From: Knufia peltigerae
Taxonomy: Eukaryota > Ascomycota > Eurotiomycetes > Chaetothyriales > Trichomeriaceae
Length of the DNA: 64,000 bases
Reading direction: 5' to 3'
Assembly (NCBI GenBank): GCA_030247855.1
Contig: JAPDRN010000017.1
Span: 62,001-126,000, forward strand
Shown: positions 10,665 through 20,705 of the stretch, piece by piece
How positions within the stretch are numbered: the first letter of the stretch is position 1
Layout: every line of letters begins with the position of its first letter
The notes under the pieces: generated by a model
The model's database searches: none
Told to the model about the DNA's origin: nothing
The model's input: the letters and a program-made list of their open reading frames with translations, nothing else
Program-made: the position numbers and the translations under genes

Positions 10665-11902
10665 GCTGATTTCAGTGTCGATATCAAGTTTCACGGGCTC
10701 AATCTGTCTAAATAACAAGACAGCTCAGGATTCAAGTCAGACGATCCGAGATGTGCCGTGAGCGCTGGCATTCAAACAGGACAGTCGGTCTTTTTCCTTT
10801 GACAGTTATTCGGCAGCTGGAGTATGCTATGTTTGGAAGCCTGTAGCAAGATTGGAAAATAAGGTCTGATAAAAGAAAATGAGCTTCGACTCGACGTCTT
10901 AATTTTGCAGCTTCAATGAGTATCAGATCTGCGGTGTAAATACCATCATAGTTGCTCTAACGTCTAGAGTAAATCATCAGGGCTTTCACATTTTTTGAAT
11001 CGGTTTGAGGTGTTCTGTTATACCTAGATAACTCACTCAGGCACACATTGCCATCTAAATACAGGTTAACACTATCTTATAATGTGCTTAGATCCTATAA
11101 TGGCATGGTGGAGGGAGCTTCTTGATCAGAAAGCCGAGGCAAACGGTGGGATATTCGGAGTTCGGAAATACGATAATCCACACTCTGGAAACATCAGAAC
11201 GTGACGTGAAGCATCACGTGGACGGCTCGAGCTCATCGAGATCTACAGTACAAGGCTGATTTTGGACGTTTGGACCATATACTCCGTACCGTGTCTGCCC
11301 TGCCATGAACTAGTTCTTTGTGATTGATCGCGCTTGTTCTTCGTATTCGCATTTTTTATTACACGTCGGCTTCTTATTCGTATTTCACAATCACTAAATT
11401 AATCTCCTGATTTTCATCGTGAGATGATTGCCGATGGTCGATTGTATTTGCACTATCCCTTGTTGAGGGCGTTCAGCGAACCCGACATGGTCTTCTTGTC
11501 CTTGAATGCATTCATCACCGCAAACATGCTGTAAATATTGACCAGGCACCCACAAGGCTTTCCTCAAAAGACGATTGATCTTGTCCCACTCGCATGGCAA
11601 TTGGTGTACTTTCAGTCGTTCTTCGTCGCACCTACGATACCTCACCCTCTCTGATCCACCTGACATAGCTCGAATCTGTCCCGTGCCGTTTCTCTGTCTT
11701 CACCCATATGGCGCTTCGTGCGCAAGGCGTTCTTGAACAACGGGACAACACACCCTACTCAATTACCGAGAACTTGGCCTAGTTGGGTAGATGACTTACT
11801 GACAACCCGATTTTTGATTGAATATATAAAGCCCAAGGTCTGCGTAAATGTTGTTAGCGAACAAACTAGGGCAACCAAAACCTTGAGTACACAACTATCA
11901 CT
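10665..11902. other. Intergenic, divergent promoter side of PPCS and RTA1 genes
   Basis: No gene seen. It is AT-rich around 10850-11100 and contains an exact TACTCCGTA at 11280-11288. The starts of the ligase gene (minus strand) and the RTA1-like gene (plus strand) face away from each other, so promoters for both should lie here. Confidence 0.4.
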
Positions 11903-12997
11903 ATGGTTCATGTTGTTGAAGGATCATATTGGGTCTACGCACCTACCAAAGGGGTTTCAGCCGCCTTTGCAGTTCTGTTCCTCATCTCAGGAGTCCTGCA
12001 TGTGTGGCAAAACAACCTGAAATACAGATCCTGGCGCATTGGGTTTCTCCTTCCCTGGGCTGCGCTCCTCTTCATCGTGGGATTTGCGCTCCGAGAATAT
12101 GGGGCTTATCACTATGACAACCTGTCCATATTCATCGCAAGTTCAGTCTTACTGTTTCTGGCTCCTCCGGTCTACAATGGTGCAAATTATTTCATCTTTG
12201 GAAGAATACTATACTACTTGCCATATCTTTCGCCTCTCCACCCCGGCCGAGTGTGGACAACTTTGTAAGTCTTCCAACCCGACATTTTTGGGCGACCGGA
12301 GAACTAACACTAGCAAAGCATTGCCCTCGACACAATTGACGGCATCATCGCAGGCAATGGCGCGTCTAGGGCTGCCAATGCCGACAATAGCAAATCCAGC
12401 ATCAACGCTGGTCTCATAATGGTCAAGGCTTCGCTGTTTTTATTACTCGGCATGTTTCTGGCCTTCATTTATCTCGTCGTTTTCTTTCATCGGCGATGCC
12501 TCGAAGCGGGTGTCTTCAATCACAAGTGCAAGGTCATTATCTACGAGCTATACGCTTCTTGTTTCCTGATCCTCATACGCAACACCTTCCGCACTGCGGC
12601 TTTCTTCTACCCACCAACTTCGGTCGCGAACGGAGACGAAGTCCTCTTCTGGGTGCTTGAAGCACTTCCCATGCTGGCAAACACTTTCCTCTTGAATATC
12701 TATCCCCCAGCCAAATACCTCCCAGCCAAACACAAAATATACCTGGCCGTGGATGGGAAAACAGAGATTGAAGGACCGGGAATGGTAGACAAGAGACACT
12801 TTCTACTTACCCTATTTGATCCATTCGACATTGGAGGCCTAATCAGAGGCGACGATAACAAGAACAAATTCTGGGAGAAAGACGGCATTGGTGGACCACT
12901 AGAAGCGGGAGGCTCCACGAGCGAGCTGCGGACAAGGGAACACATTGAGTGCGACACGAAAGCTTCTCGAGACCGTCATCAAGGACCTATTGTATGA
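11903..12997 (+). CDS. RTA1-like seven-helix membrane protein
   Basis: Member of the fungal RTA1/RSB1 family of seven-transmembrane proteins, linked in yeast to sphingoid-base export and resistance to 7-aminocholesterol. Exons 11903-12264 and 12319-12997 around a 54 bp intron give 346 residues. The opening segment VEGSYWVYAPTKGVSAAFA matches the YxP-type start of the family. Family features continue with the LREYGAYHYDN loop, APPVYNGANYFIFGRIL, DTIDGIIAGNGA after the splice join, and the HRRCLEAG segment. The C-terminal 70 residues are hydrophilic. The phase-2 junction restores DTIDGII only with the chosen acceptor. It lies 469 bp before a second small membrane protein. Confidence 0.88.
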
Positions 12998-13465
12998 GAT
13001 AGGAGATGCGTCGCCTTGAAGAGAGCTATAACTGTTCGTTTGATTTGAATTCTTGATGTACTATCTATGCTTAGCTGTCCATAGACCGAGCCCAATGGAG
13101 CTCTTCATCTTCTGAGTAATTGCGCGAGTTATTCTTGGCTATACACCAGTCAGTGTGACAAAGGAGTCGAGTCCTTGTCCGCGATATCGCCACCTTTTGT
13201 TAGGCCTACCAAGGGGGCAGGGATGTAACCGCGCTCCGCCTTTCACCTTTTCCGCACTCTTTTCTTACAGCTTGCCACCTTGCTCGATCATTGACTCCTT
13301 CCGGGCGAAGGTTCTGACAATCGTCGTCAGCACCATGAAAATTCCGCTTGAGGACTCTGAGATGTGTCCCCGTTCCAGCGATCCTTGTTATAAAGTGGTC
13401 AGCTCACCTTCGGAAGCTCTTGTCTTCTTAATTCTGCATCACGCAGTATACCACAAGCCGCCTTC
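12998..13465. other. Intergenic, promoter side of the MAPEG-like gene
   Basis: No gene seen. Moderately pyrimidine-rich sequence precedes the ATG at 13466. Confidence 0.4.
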
Positions 13466-13965
13466 ATGGAACGGACCAATCTTTCCTATTATACAGTCCC
13501 GGCTGCGTGGGTTGTTAGCCTGATACCCCATTTCTATGCCATCGCCCGCTACGATAGGGTTTCTAAGGCTGGTAAATTTGACAGAGTCAATCCTAGACTG
13601 TTCGTTGCTTCTGTCGAGGACAACAAAACCATCGAATCATCCTTGAAGCGAAAAATTATCCGTGCTGAGGGAGCACAACTCAACGGTTTCGAAAACCTGG
13701 GCTTTTTCGCTGGTGCCGTGGTTGCGGCGAATACTACTGGCGTAGACGTTTGGTGGTTGAACGTTTTGAGCATGGCATATGTCTTCAACAGAGCACTGTA
13801 CAATATAGTCTATATCAAGGGTGTTGCTGGACCTGTCCGAGGTCTGCCATACTATGCCGCTGTGGCGTATGTCCTTTGACACTCCATGTGATTTATGCTA
13901 ACAAAAGTAGGTGCGCAATCACCCTTTATATCAAAGCCGGCAACGTGGCGAACAGGCAGGGGTAG
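13466..13965 (+). CDS. MAPEG family membrane protein
   Basis: Small four-helix membrane protein of the MAPEG superfamily (microsomal glutathione transferase/eicosanoid enzymes). Members may conjugate glutathione to hydrophobic compounds; the actual substrate is unknown. Exons 13466-13866 and 13911-13965 with a 44 bp intron give 151 residues, the normal size. The family core RAEGAQLNGFENLGFFAGAV (about 67-86) is present, followed by two further hydrophobic helices and a last exon encoding a short helix, AITLYIKAGNVANRQG. Without the splice the protein stops just after the third helix. A 273 bp gap separates it from the next gene. Confidence 0.85.
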
Positions 13966-14239
13966 TGGAATCCTTGCAGGGGAAGTCGATAGCCCTCTTT
14001 CCTCCTCAAGTCATTGCAAACATCTGATTCCCTTTCAGGCTTTTGTTATATTTTGGTTCTTTCTTACCAAAATCGTCCACCTTCCAGAAAAAGTCGGCGG
14101 CTAGGGAAGTCGAGTACAAATAAAGAACAAGTTGAACAATGAATCTCAGAATCTCCTCTTTCCTGTCAATCTGACTTAAATACCTCTTGATCTTCAGTGA
14201 ACTTCTCGGTACCAGAACAAACATCTTCCAAAGTCCCAA

Positions 14240-14836
14240 ATGGCTTCAGAGAGCAGTACCTTTTGGGTGGTTACGGCTCCAGAACCAAATTTCGACGAGA
14301 TCGCGACAGTCAATGTTTGCAGCCATGAGGTTCCGTTCCCTGCATACTGGCGCATTGTCCAATTTTTCACTGATGGCAAGACAGAGAATGAAGCGGTTCA
14401 AGAGGTTATTCGACATACTGGCACTAAGACGCTCAGAGTCGTCACCGAAGTTGTTAGCAGTATTTTCGAGAATCAGCGACGAATCCAGGCCCCGACCACT
14501 CGTCAGCCTAGTCGCTTCAGCTTGGCGTTCATGAAGCCAAAACGTGTCAGTGTTTATCGTGCCGCGCGAATCGAGGCTCGCCAAGATCTTCGCGCTGCGG
14601 AGGATAGACTACATGTGGCGAAGAGCCGTGAAAACCAATTACTTATTGACGCCATGATTATCATGCGGGAGATAGAGCTCCTCGACAGAGAGGGTATCGA
14701 CTCAGATACACGACGCAGAACTTTGTCAAAGATCGAAATCCGCATGAAAGATGTACTGGAGAAGCAGAAAGACGTCGCGGCGGAGGTTGAGTGTGCTAGG
14801 CGACTTACCATTATTCATAGAGCTTCGTTGGCATGA
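14240..14836 (+). CDS. Unrecognised 198-residue helical protein
   Basis: I do not recognise a family. It is a single exon starting in good context (CCAAATGG). Residues 1-95 are mixed and may form a small globular domain. From about 105 to the end the sequence is strongly helical and charged (EARQDLRAAEDRLHVAKSRE and similar), suggesting a coiled coil. There is no signal peptide or membrane segment. It lies on the same strand as, and 550 bp before, an equally unrecognised 1101-residue protein, so the two may form a lineage-specific pair. Codon use looks like that of a real gene rather than a shadow frame. Confidence 0.6.
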   Translation: MASESSTFWVVTAPEPNFDEIATVNVCSHEVPFPAYWRIVQFFTDGKTENEAVQEVIRHTGTKTLRVVTEVVSSIFENQRRIQAPTTRQPSRFSLAFMKPKRVSVYRAARIEARQDLRAAEDRLHVAKSRENQLLIDAMIIMREIELLDREGIDSDTRRRTLSKIEIRMKDVLEKQKDVAAEVECARRLTIIHRASLA

Positions 14837-15386
14837 GCTATGGGCACGATAGGAGGCTCCAATCGTCACTACAATGAGAGTATACGTTCCACCACTTTTT
14901 GAGATACTTTGTGTCACAAGTAAGTACCAGTTGCTTGATAGCACATGATTGGCAAGGTCTGATTCGTCCTTTCACAGAAGATACTGTTGTTGTTGAATAA
15001 TGAAGCACACCTATTTTGGAGATCTCACAAAGCGACAAAAGATTTCCATAAAGAAACAAAGAAGCAAACATATCTTTGTCAGTGGTCTGTAAGTTCAACC
15101 TGTGTTGTTCCCTGTGTTGTTCCCTGTGTTGTTTCTATATGAAAGAAGGCCCTCTTGTATTGTCTGTTTTGAGAATGGGATTGTATGTCGTGACAACAAC
15201 GACGCAGTGCGGTTTCTATACTACCCTTGTACGGGACCATCATGTCTTTCTCAATACATTTATAAATATCATACCATGTCTGCTTCTTCAAGGTCAGTTC
15301 TCCCAATATCTCCGTTGTACCCCTGGCATAGCTTATCTTAGCTGAGAGTAATTGAACTGCACAGCAAAAGTATCCAAGCAACCACC
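14837..15386. other. Intergenic with a short tandem repeat
   Basis: No gene seen. Three tandem copies of a 12-bp unit, CCTGTGTTGTTC with the last copy slightly diverged, lie at 15099-15134. The start of the next gene at 15387 has a strong CACCATGG context. Confidence 0.45.
15099..15134. repeat. 12-bp tandem repeat, three units
   Basis: The unit CCTGTGTTGTTC is repeated at 15099, 15111 and 15123; the third copy differs at its last base. It sits about 250 bp upstream of the large unrecognised gene. Confidence 0.8.
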
Positions 15387-18300
15387 ATGGCTCCTCCGGA
15401 AGGGTATTTCGACCTTGAACCCGGTTTCGAAACAGAGATCTTTCAAAACAAACGCTTTGGCAAACTCCGTCTGGCTACGGAGGAATTGATCTGTGTCGCC
15501 ATGGCAGCAAGAATCTTATTTCTCCTCAAGAATGAGCATTCTAGCAGCTGTATACCCTGTCATATACTCACTGAATTCAATGTCGAGATTGATAGCGAGA
15601 CGATTCGTGCAGTTGTCGAGAAAGACTTCGAAGTGACCGAAGAAGACCTGTCAACCGGAGAATACATGGTCGCGACAGCACCACCGATCAGAGGGCCAGG
15701 TTATCATGGTGGCCACATCCTTCCAGCTGGAATTGCCTACGAGTGTATCAATCTGCGAGACTATGGCGTTGGTTTTGTGATGCAATATGCCCAGGTTCAG
15801 TGGGGTCTGTCAGTACCGGAGCATGTGGTGGCCACGCTCATTGATGACTGGGTCTTGATGGTAACTAGGGTTGGTGACGGTGTGCCTGACGATGCACGTC
15901 CTCATCACGAAGGCCGTCGCATCACTCAGTTGGCCCTCCAACCTTACCCAGAACTGGAGCAGCGGGACGTACTCTTCCAACATGCACCTCCTCAGTATGA
16001 ACCACGACCTATATACCGCAACAACTCGGGCCAGGAGGTCCTTCTTCGACATCCGCGAGAGATACCCGACAGCTACCCACGAGGATCACGAGCCCGAGAT
16101 GTCCCGACTTATAGAGATGGCGAAGCACCACCTGCCTACAGCGACCGACAACCCCATTCAACGGTTTCCGCACCTCCTTCTTCCTCTTCTCGTCAAGAAG
16201 TGCATCCAGTCACGACCTACGCAGATTCGGAACACCGGAGTACCATAAGCAATAGCTCCGCCGAAGCGGTTATTCCGAAAGGGCGGCATTTTGTCGAGAC
16301 TGATATCGTCACATACAGCAAGATCGATAATGTCAACTATCTGTTTTTCAACATGCCAGCCGTTCTTCTCGACGATGAACTCGGACCATTGACATTTCCA
16401 CATGTGTCTCGGGACTTTCGGCGTTTTCTCCTTCTGACGATGCTGGGAAGAACTCGGCCAATTCATGTGGTTGAAATGTGGCCGCAGTATCGCCTTGGCA
16501 GTACGGGTGGCCTGACTCTATCAGGCAAAAGAGTGGCGAAGCTCGTCAGAGATATCGTTAACGAGCTAAAGGTGAGTGCATGTGCTACATCCCGACGCAT
16601 CCTAGCTGGTATGCCGATTATTGACAACCGTGAAGGACTTCTCATCTTACTCCGACACATGCAACGTGCCAGGGGAGTTCGCGAATTGGGCAATTTTGTC
16701 TCAGACAGTGCCTTCTGGAGAGCGGCGTTTGAAGAAATCAAGATTGCTGACAACTTACATGTGCAGACGATACTGAAGCGAGACCCTGTACGTGTTTTCC
16801 CTACGGTGAGTACACTGGAGAGATTGCTTGACGATATCAGAAATTTACGATCGGAGGACAAAAGCTTCCAGGTTACCTTTCAATTCTCACGGGGAACTCC
16901 TCGGATACTGGTATCAGTCGCAGGTGTAGACACCCAGCCAGCTCTGAGTATTGGGGAGCTGGAAGGCGATCGTCATCACCAGCTCAGCGGCCATGAATAT
17001 CGTCGTTACGTCAACCTACTCGAGGGCGCCAGAAACATCCTTCAAGGTGCTATTGGGGCCATGAGTGACGAGTCGTTCATAGTGGCCAGGCATCAGCTGG
17101 AGAGATTCGTGCGTGCTGGAGTTAGAACGGTTGCCCACCACGGAGAGAGCGTTCAACAGCTGCAGGAAGCCCTCGAAAGAGTGCACACCTTGAGCAATTC
17201 GAAAGAAGCATCTCGTATCAACCCCGAGTATTGGGCGGCAATCATGACCAATTCAAGCTTGGCTATAGTCGGACTGCTTTCCACGTCTAGGGCATGGGTC
17301 ATCATCCCAACCTCAGATGAGCCTCCGCGTCAACTGGCTTTTGTATACAGACCCAAGCCACTGGCCTCCATGTCGACACACAGCTTCCGTTTCCACCTCA
17401 ACGTGATCAAAAACATACATCGTCTTGGCCCGCAGTTGATGCATACCTTCACGCCACCATCGGAAGTGAGTCTGACCATGGAACAGTTCCACCAGGAGTA
17501 CGACAATTTTTTGGTCCAATGGGAGGCATATAAATTGACGTACTTGCCCGGCGTTGACGACTATGAATTCGAACACTTGAACAAGGCATACAAGCGTGGG
17601 TTGGCCAGACTGTATGACATAATTGGTCGGATCGAGGGTGCTTGCTCCGCCGCGACAGCTGAGTGCAAGGCCGCTTTGAGGCAAGAGTTGAGTACCAATC
17701 TGAAGCTTCGTCATAGTTTCGTGGACAGAATCGCTTCCTGTGAGAGATCACCCTTTGCCCCGGATCTGGATCTGGATATCAAGGAGGTCAAAATCGCCAT
17801 GAACAGGTACTCGACTGAGTTTTTGCGCGTCCAGGCGTGGTACTTGAAAGGTAATCAGAGACCGATGGATCCTGCCTATCACGAGGACATGGCCACGGAG
17901 TTGGATCAGATGCTAACGGACCTAGAGGCTGATCTAGCCTGGTTTGAACTCGAAGCAGCAGAGGAGCAAGATGAGGCACCTGAGGAACACGACGATATCG
18001 CCGCAGTGACCTCAGTGGATGACGTCGAAACACGCCCAGAATCTTCTCATGCCCTGGCGATTGATCAGACTATGTCTTCGGCTGAAGAAGATGAGACTGC
18101 TTCATCCCGAGGTTCTGACGAAGCATTACGGCAAGATGAAGAGGTACCAATTCCCGGCAGAGTCGTATATGCGTCTGCACCGACACATGGCGGGCAGACT
18201 TTACCACAACAGCACGGGAACACGGTCGCCGATCAGAGTTTTCGGTCTTTGCTTGAAGGTAACGATGATTCCTCAGACCCATCGGGCTTTCAGAATGCTG

Positions 18301-18692
18301 ACATTGCGACTAGTTTGCCTGGATCAAGAGAATCTCCGATCATTGCAGACGACCGAGCTTCCTTGGATACGCCTCAAGTGGAACCATCCCAAGCAGAACC
18401 AGCTACAAGCGATGCTTCCGGTACTCTGACAAGCGAGCCACAGTCCAGTGATGAGGTCTCCGTCCCAGATGGTGGCAATGCTTCTTCTTCCTCTGCTACG
18501 AGTGAGAGCGCGTCAAACATCGTGCCGCATGGTCACCCGACCGGCCCGTTGCAAGACAACAACTCCGAAGATCAAGGGCAAGAAGGGAGCGATCAAGAAA
18601 GCCAACCCGAGTTCTCTGATGTGTCTGCGGCGGTGGTGGATTTCCTTCGAAGATGGCGCGAGAGAGCGAGATTGCGACGAGAAAGCCGGTGA
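15387..18692 (+). CDS. Unrecognised 1101-residue protein with acidic tail
   Basis: A single exon of 1101 codons with ATG in CACCATGG context. I do not recognise any catalytic domain. Residues 1-190 look globular. Residues 200-300 are Pro/Arg/Tyr-rich and include a PPAY motif (GEAPPAYSDR), a possible binding site for WW domains such as those of Rsp5-type ubiquitin ligases. Residues 310-860 look folded and mostly helical. From about 870 to 1065 the protein is acidic, Ser-rich and probably disordered, ending in a basic helix (FLRRWRERARLRRESR). There is no signal peptide or clear membrane helix. Absence of introns over 3.3 kb is unusual beside the intron-bearing neighbours. It could be lineage-specific; no function is proposed. 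Confidence 0.7.
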   Translation: MAPPEGYFDLEPGFETEIFQNKRFGKLRLATEELICVAMAARILFLLKNEHSSSCIPCHILTEFNVEIDSETIRAVVEKDFEVTEEDLSTGEYMVATAPPIRGPGYHGGHILPAGIAYECINLRDYGVGFVMQYAQVQWGLSVPEHVVATLIDDWVLMVTRVGDGVPDDARPHHEGRRITQLALQPYPELEQRDVLFQHAPPQYEPRPIYRNNSGQEVLLRHPREIPDSYPRGSRARDVPTYRDGEAPPAYSDRQPHSTVSAPPSSSSRQEVHPVTTYADSEHRSTISNSSAEAVIPKGRHFVETDIVTYSKIDNVNYLFFNMPAVLLDDELGPLTFPHVSRDFRRFLLLTMLGRTRPIHVVEMWPQYRLGSTGGLTLSGKRVAKLVRDIVNELKVSACATSRRILAGMPIIDNREGLLILLRHMQRARGVRELGNFVSDSAFWRAAFEEIKIADNLHVQTILKRDPVRVFPTVSTLERLLDDIRNLRSEDKSFQVTFQFSRGTPRILVSVAGVDTQPALSIGELEGDRHHQLSGHEYRRYVNLLEGARNILQGAIGAMSDESFIVARHQLERFVRAGVRTVAHHGESVQQLQEALERVHTLSNSKEASRINPEYWAAIMTNSSLAIVGLLSTSRAWVIIPTSDEPPRQLAFVYRPKPLASMSTHSFRFHLNVIKNIHRLGPQLMHTFTPPSEVSLTMEQFHQEYDNFLVQWEAYKLTYLPGVDDYEFEHLNKAYKRGLARLYDIIGRIEGACSAATAECKAALRQELSTNLKLRHSFVDRIASCERSPFAPDLDLDIKEVKIAMNRYSTEFLRVQAWYLKGNQRPMDPAYHEDMATELDQMLTDLEADLAWFELEAAEEQDEAPEEHDDIAAVTSVDDVETRPESSHALAIDQTMSSAEEDETASSRGSDEALRQDEEVPIPGRVVYASAPTHGGQTLPQQHGNTVADQSFRSLLEGNDDSSDPSGFQNADIATSLPGSRESPIIADDRASLDTPQVEPSQAEPATSDASGTLTSEPQSSDEVSVPDGGNASSSSATSESASNIVPHGHPTGPLQDNNSEDQGQEGSDQESQPEFSDVSAAVVDFLRRWRERARLRRESR

Positions 18693-19073
18693 GAATTCTC
18701 CTTTGCTTGGAGGACACGGAGGGGGAGCATGACGAAAATGTCACGCAGACAGGCAGCAAGTTTGATTGACAAGAAGATTGCATGAGAGGTTGTTCGTGTC
18801 AAATATAGCTATATCAAAGTTCAGAAATTCCCCTGGAGGGCATTTCACTGGAGGGAGGAAATTTTGCCGTTTTCGGTTCTGAATTTACCCTCCGCATCAT
18901 AGACCAAATTGCAATGATTTTTTCATCAAACGAACCATGATCATAGGTTTCTTTTCCTTTCTTTTCTCACACAATGTGAAAGGTAGACGAGATATTCCAA
19001 CTTTGAATCCAGCAATCTTTGGTTTGCTGACTATAATACTACCTTGGATATAGTACTTCTCTTCGCAACGACC
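18693..19073. other. Intergenic, convergent ends
   Basis: No gene seen. The stretch is AT-rich and lies between the 3' ends of the 1101-residue protein gene and the dienelactone hydrolase gene. Confidence 0.4.
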
Positions 19074-20176
19074 TCATTGTGACAACCAGTAATCAAACCA
19101 TTGAGCAATGGCTCTTAGACTTTCTTCCTTGACATAACCTAGAAATCAGAATCTTGTCAGCCAAAGTCGTATTTCGGGTTTCAACAAGCACCTCGAGTAT
19201 GTACAAACTCACGTTCATATGGGTTTTCCATATTCCCTCTAAGGGCAAAACCATGTTCGACACCGGAGAATAATTGTACGTTGTAAGTCTTTTTATCTTG
19301 TCGTAAGATATCCACGGCCTCTCTTCTGGCTTCTGTCGGAAATGTATGATCGACTTCTGAACAAGACAAAAATAGAGGTTCTTTGGAATCCAGTCACGTT
19401 AGCGTTACGGTATCTTTTTTTTTCTTGTCGATTTTTGACCTTTCCAGGGGTGGGAGTTCTCTCTCACTTTTGATTTGACGAAAGTGATGTTCTTTCAAGA
19501 ATGCCGGATGGGCAAAAGCTCCCGCCGAACAGGTATTGCCAGCTAGTTCGTTACATACATAAGGTGCTCCGAAGCAGTACCTGAGACACAAGGTATTCAG
19601 TCAGCATCACTTGAGTCAGGTGGAAGAGCATCATGTTGTAGAGGTTGTAAGCTCTGTCACATACCCTACACATGCATATTTTGTAGTCGGCCCACCAAAT
19701 TGCTTCTTGACAGCCTCCACCCAACCGGGGACCGTGGCATCTGCAAACGCGATATGTTTCTTTTTCCATGCTTCATAGTCGAAGTTTGGGTTTGATCGAT
19801 CGTTACGGTCCTTTCGATGTTTCCATACCGGGTCCTAGAAAGAACTCGCAAATCAGACTGAACACATCCCACAAGTTGAACAAGACAATCAAGGGCCAAG
19901 GGTGTCTCGAACCCCACGAAAGTAATCCAATCCCATGACAGTGTATCCTGCATCTGCGAATCCATCCATGATCAAAAATCCATTTAGAAAAAACCCCCAA
20001 ACGTCGGGGAAGTATAGGACGATGTTGCCGTTGTTACTTTGGCCTCGAGGGACTGAAATGTACGTCTGGACTCCGGAGATCTCTTCAAATCGACCTCTCG
20101 GTTCACCATCGTGGATGGATCCTTTCAAGCAGCAGTCCCCCGACGGTTTGGCGAGAAAGCCTTCTTTATCTGCCAT
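19074..20176 (-). CDS. Dienelactone hydrolase family protein, five exons
   Basis: Alpha/beta hydrolase of the dienelactone hydrolase (carboxymethylenebutenolidase) family, which opens lactone or ester rings in aromatic and related catabolic routes. Exons 20176-19913, 19834-19665, 19580-19468, 19380-19213 and 19138-19074 give 259 residues, the normal length. The catalytic triad is visible: Cys147 in GYCFGAPY, Asp193 in SEVDHTFP and His225 in GVEHGF. LDYFRGDPV and the C-terminal WFDYWLS also fit the fungal family. All four joins keep phase and rebuild these motifs. It is transcribed away from a Dal5-like carrier, with 529 bp between the starts. It is the left-most gene of a candidate catabolic cluster reaching 33183. 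The physiological substrate is unknown. Confidence 0.92.
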
Positions 20177-20705
20177 GTTTCTTGTGAAAGTATGTTGACT
20201 TCACTCGTTCAATTCGTATTACAAGTCAATGAGACATGACGAACATCATACCTCGACATTGTTACCAAGACGTTGCTAAGCATTGGAGTAAAAGTGGGTT
20301 AAATCCTTCAAGGATCAAAATGGCCCGAGGTCAAAAGGTCATTCGGTCTTTTCTTCTCCCTTGAAAATCACCGTCACCAAAATCATATCGTCTACGCTGC
20401 TAGAAGACGACAAGCAGAGATCTACAGCCCACGTTGGGTTTCGGCGATTCTGAACTTCGCCGTGATCGTGTTCCAACATCAAAACAAATCTCCATTTTCC
20501 CACAACATCGAAGCACACATGTCCAAGAGAGTCCCCAGAAGTCGTCCCCAGGATTTTTACACTACGTGGGACCGCCTATGGAGTATATGGGGAAGGATGA
20601 TTTCATTTTCTCTTTCTCAAACCCCCAGGTCTTCTTTCGAATTTTTTCTTCACTCACGGCGGTTGAATTTCTCTCACACGATTTGTGGAAGTGGCCCCTG
20701 AACGC
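20177..20705. promoter_or_regulatory. Shared intergenic region of divergent hydrolase and Dal5-like genes
   Basis: A 529 bp region between two start codons pointing away from each other, so it must contain both promoters. That the two genes are co-regulated is inference. CT-rich sequence lies in the right part, near 20600-20680. I did not find a convincing operator. Confidence 0.55.
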
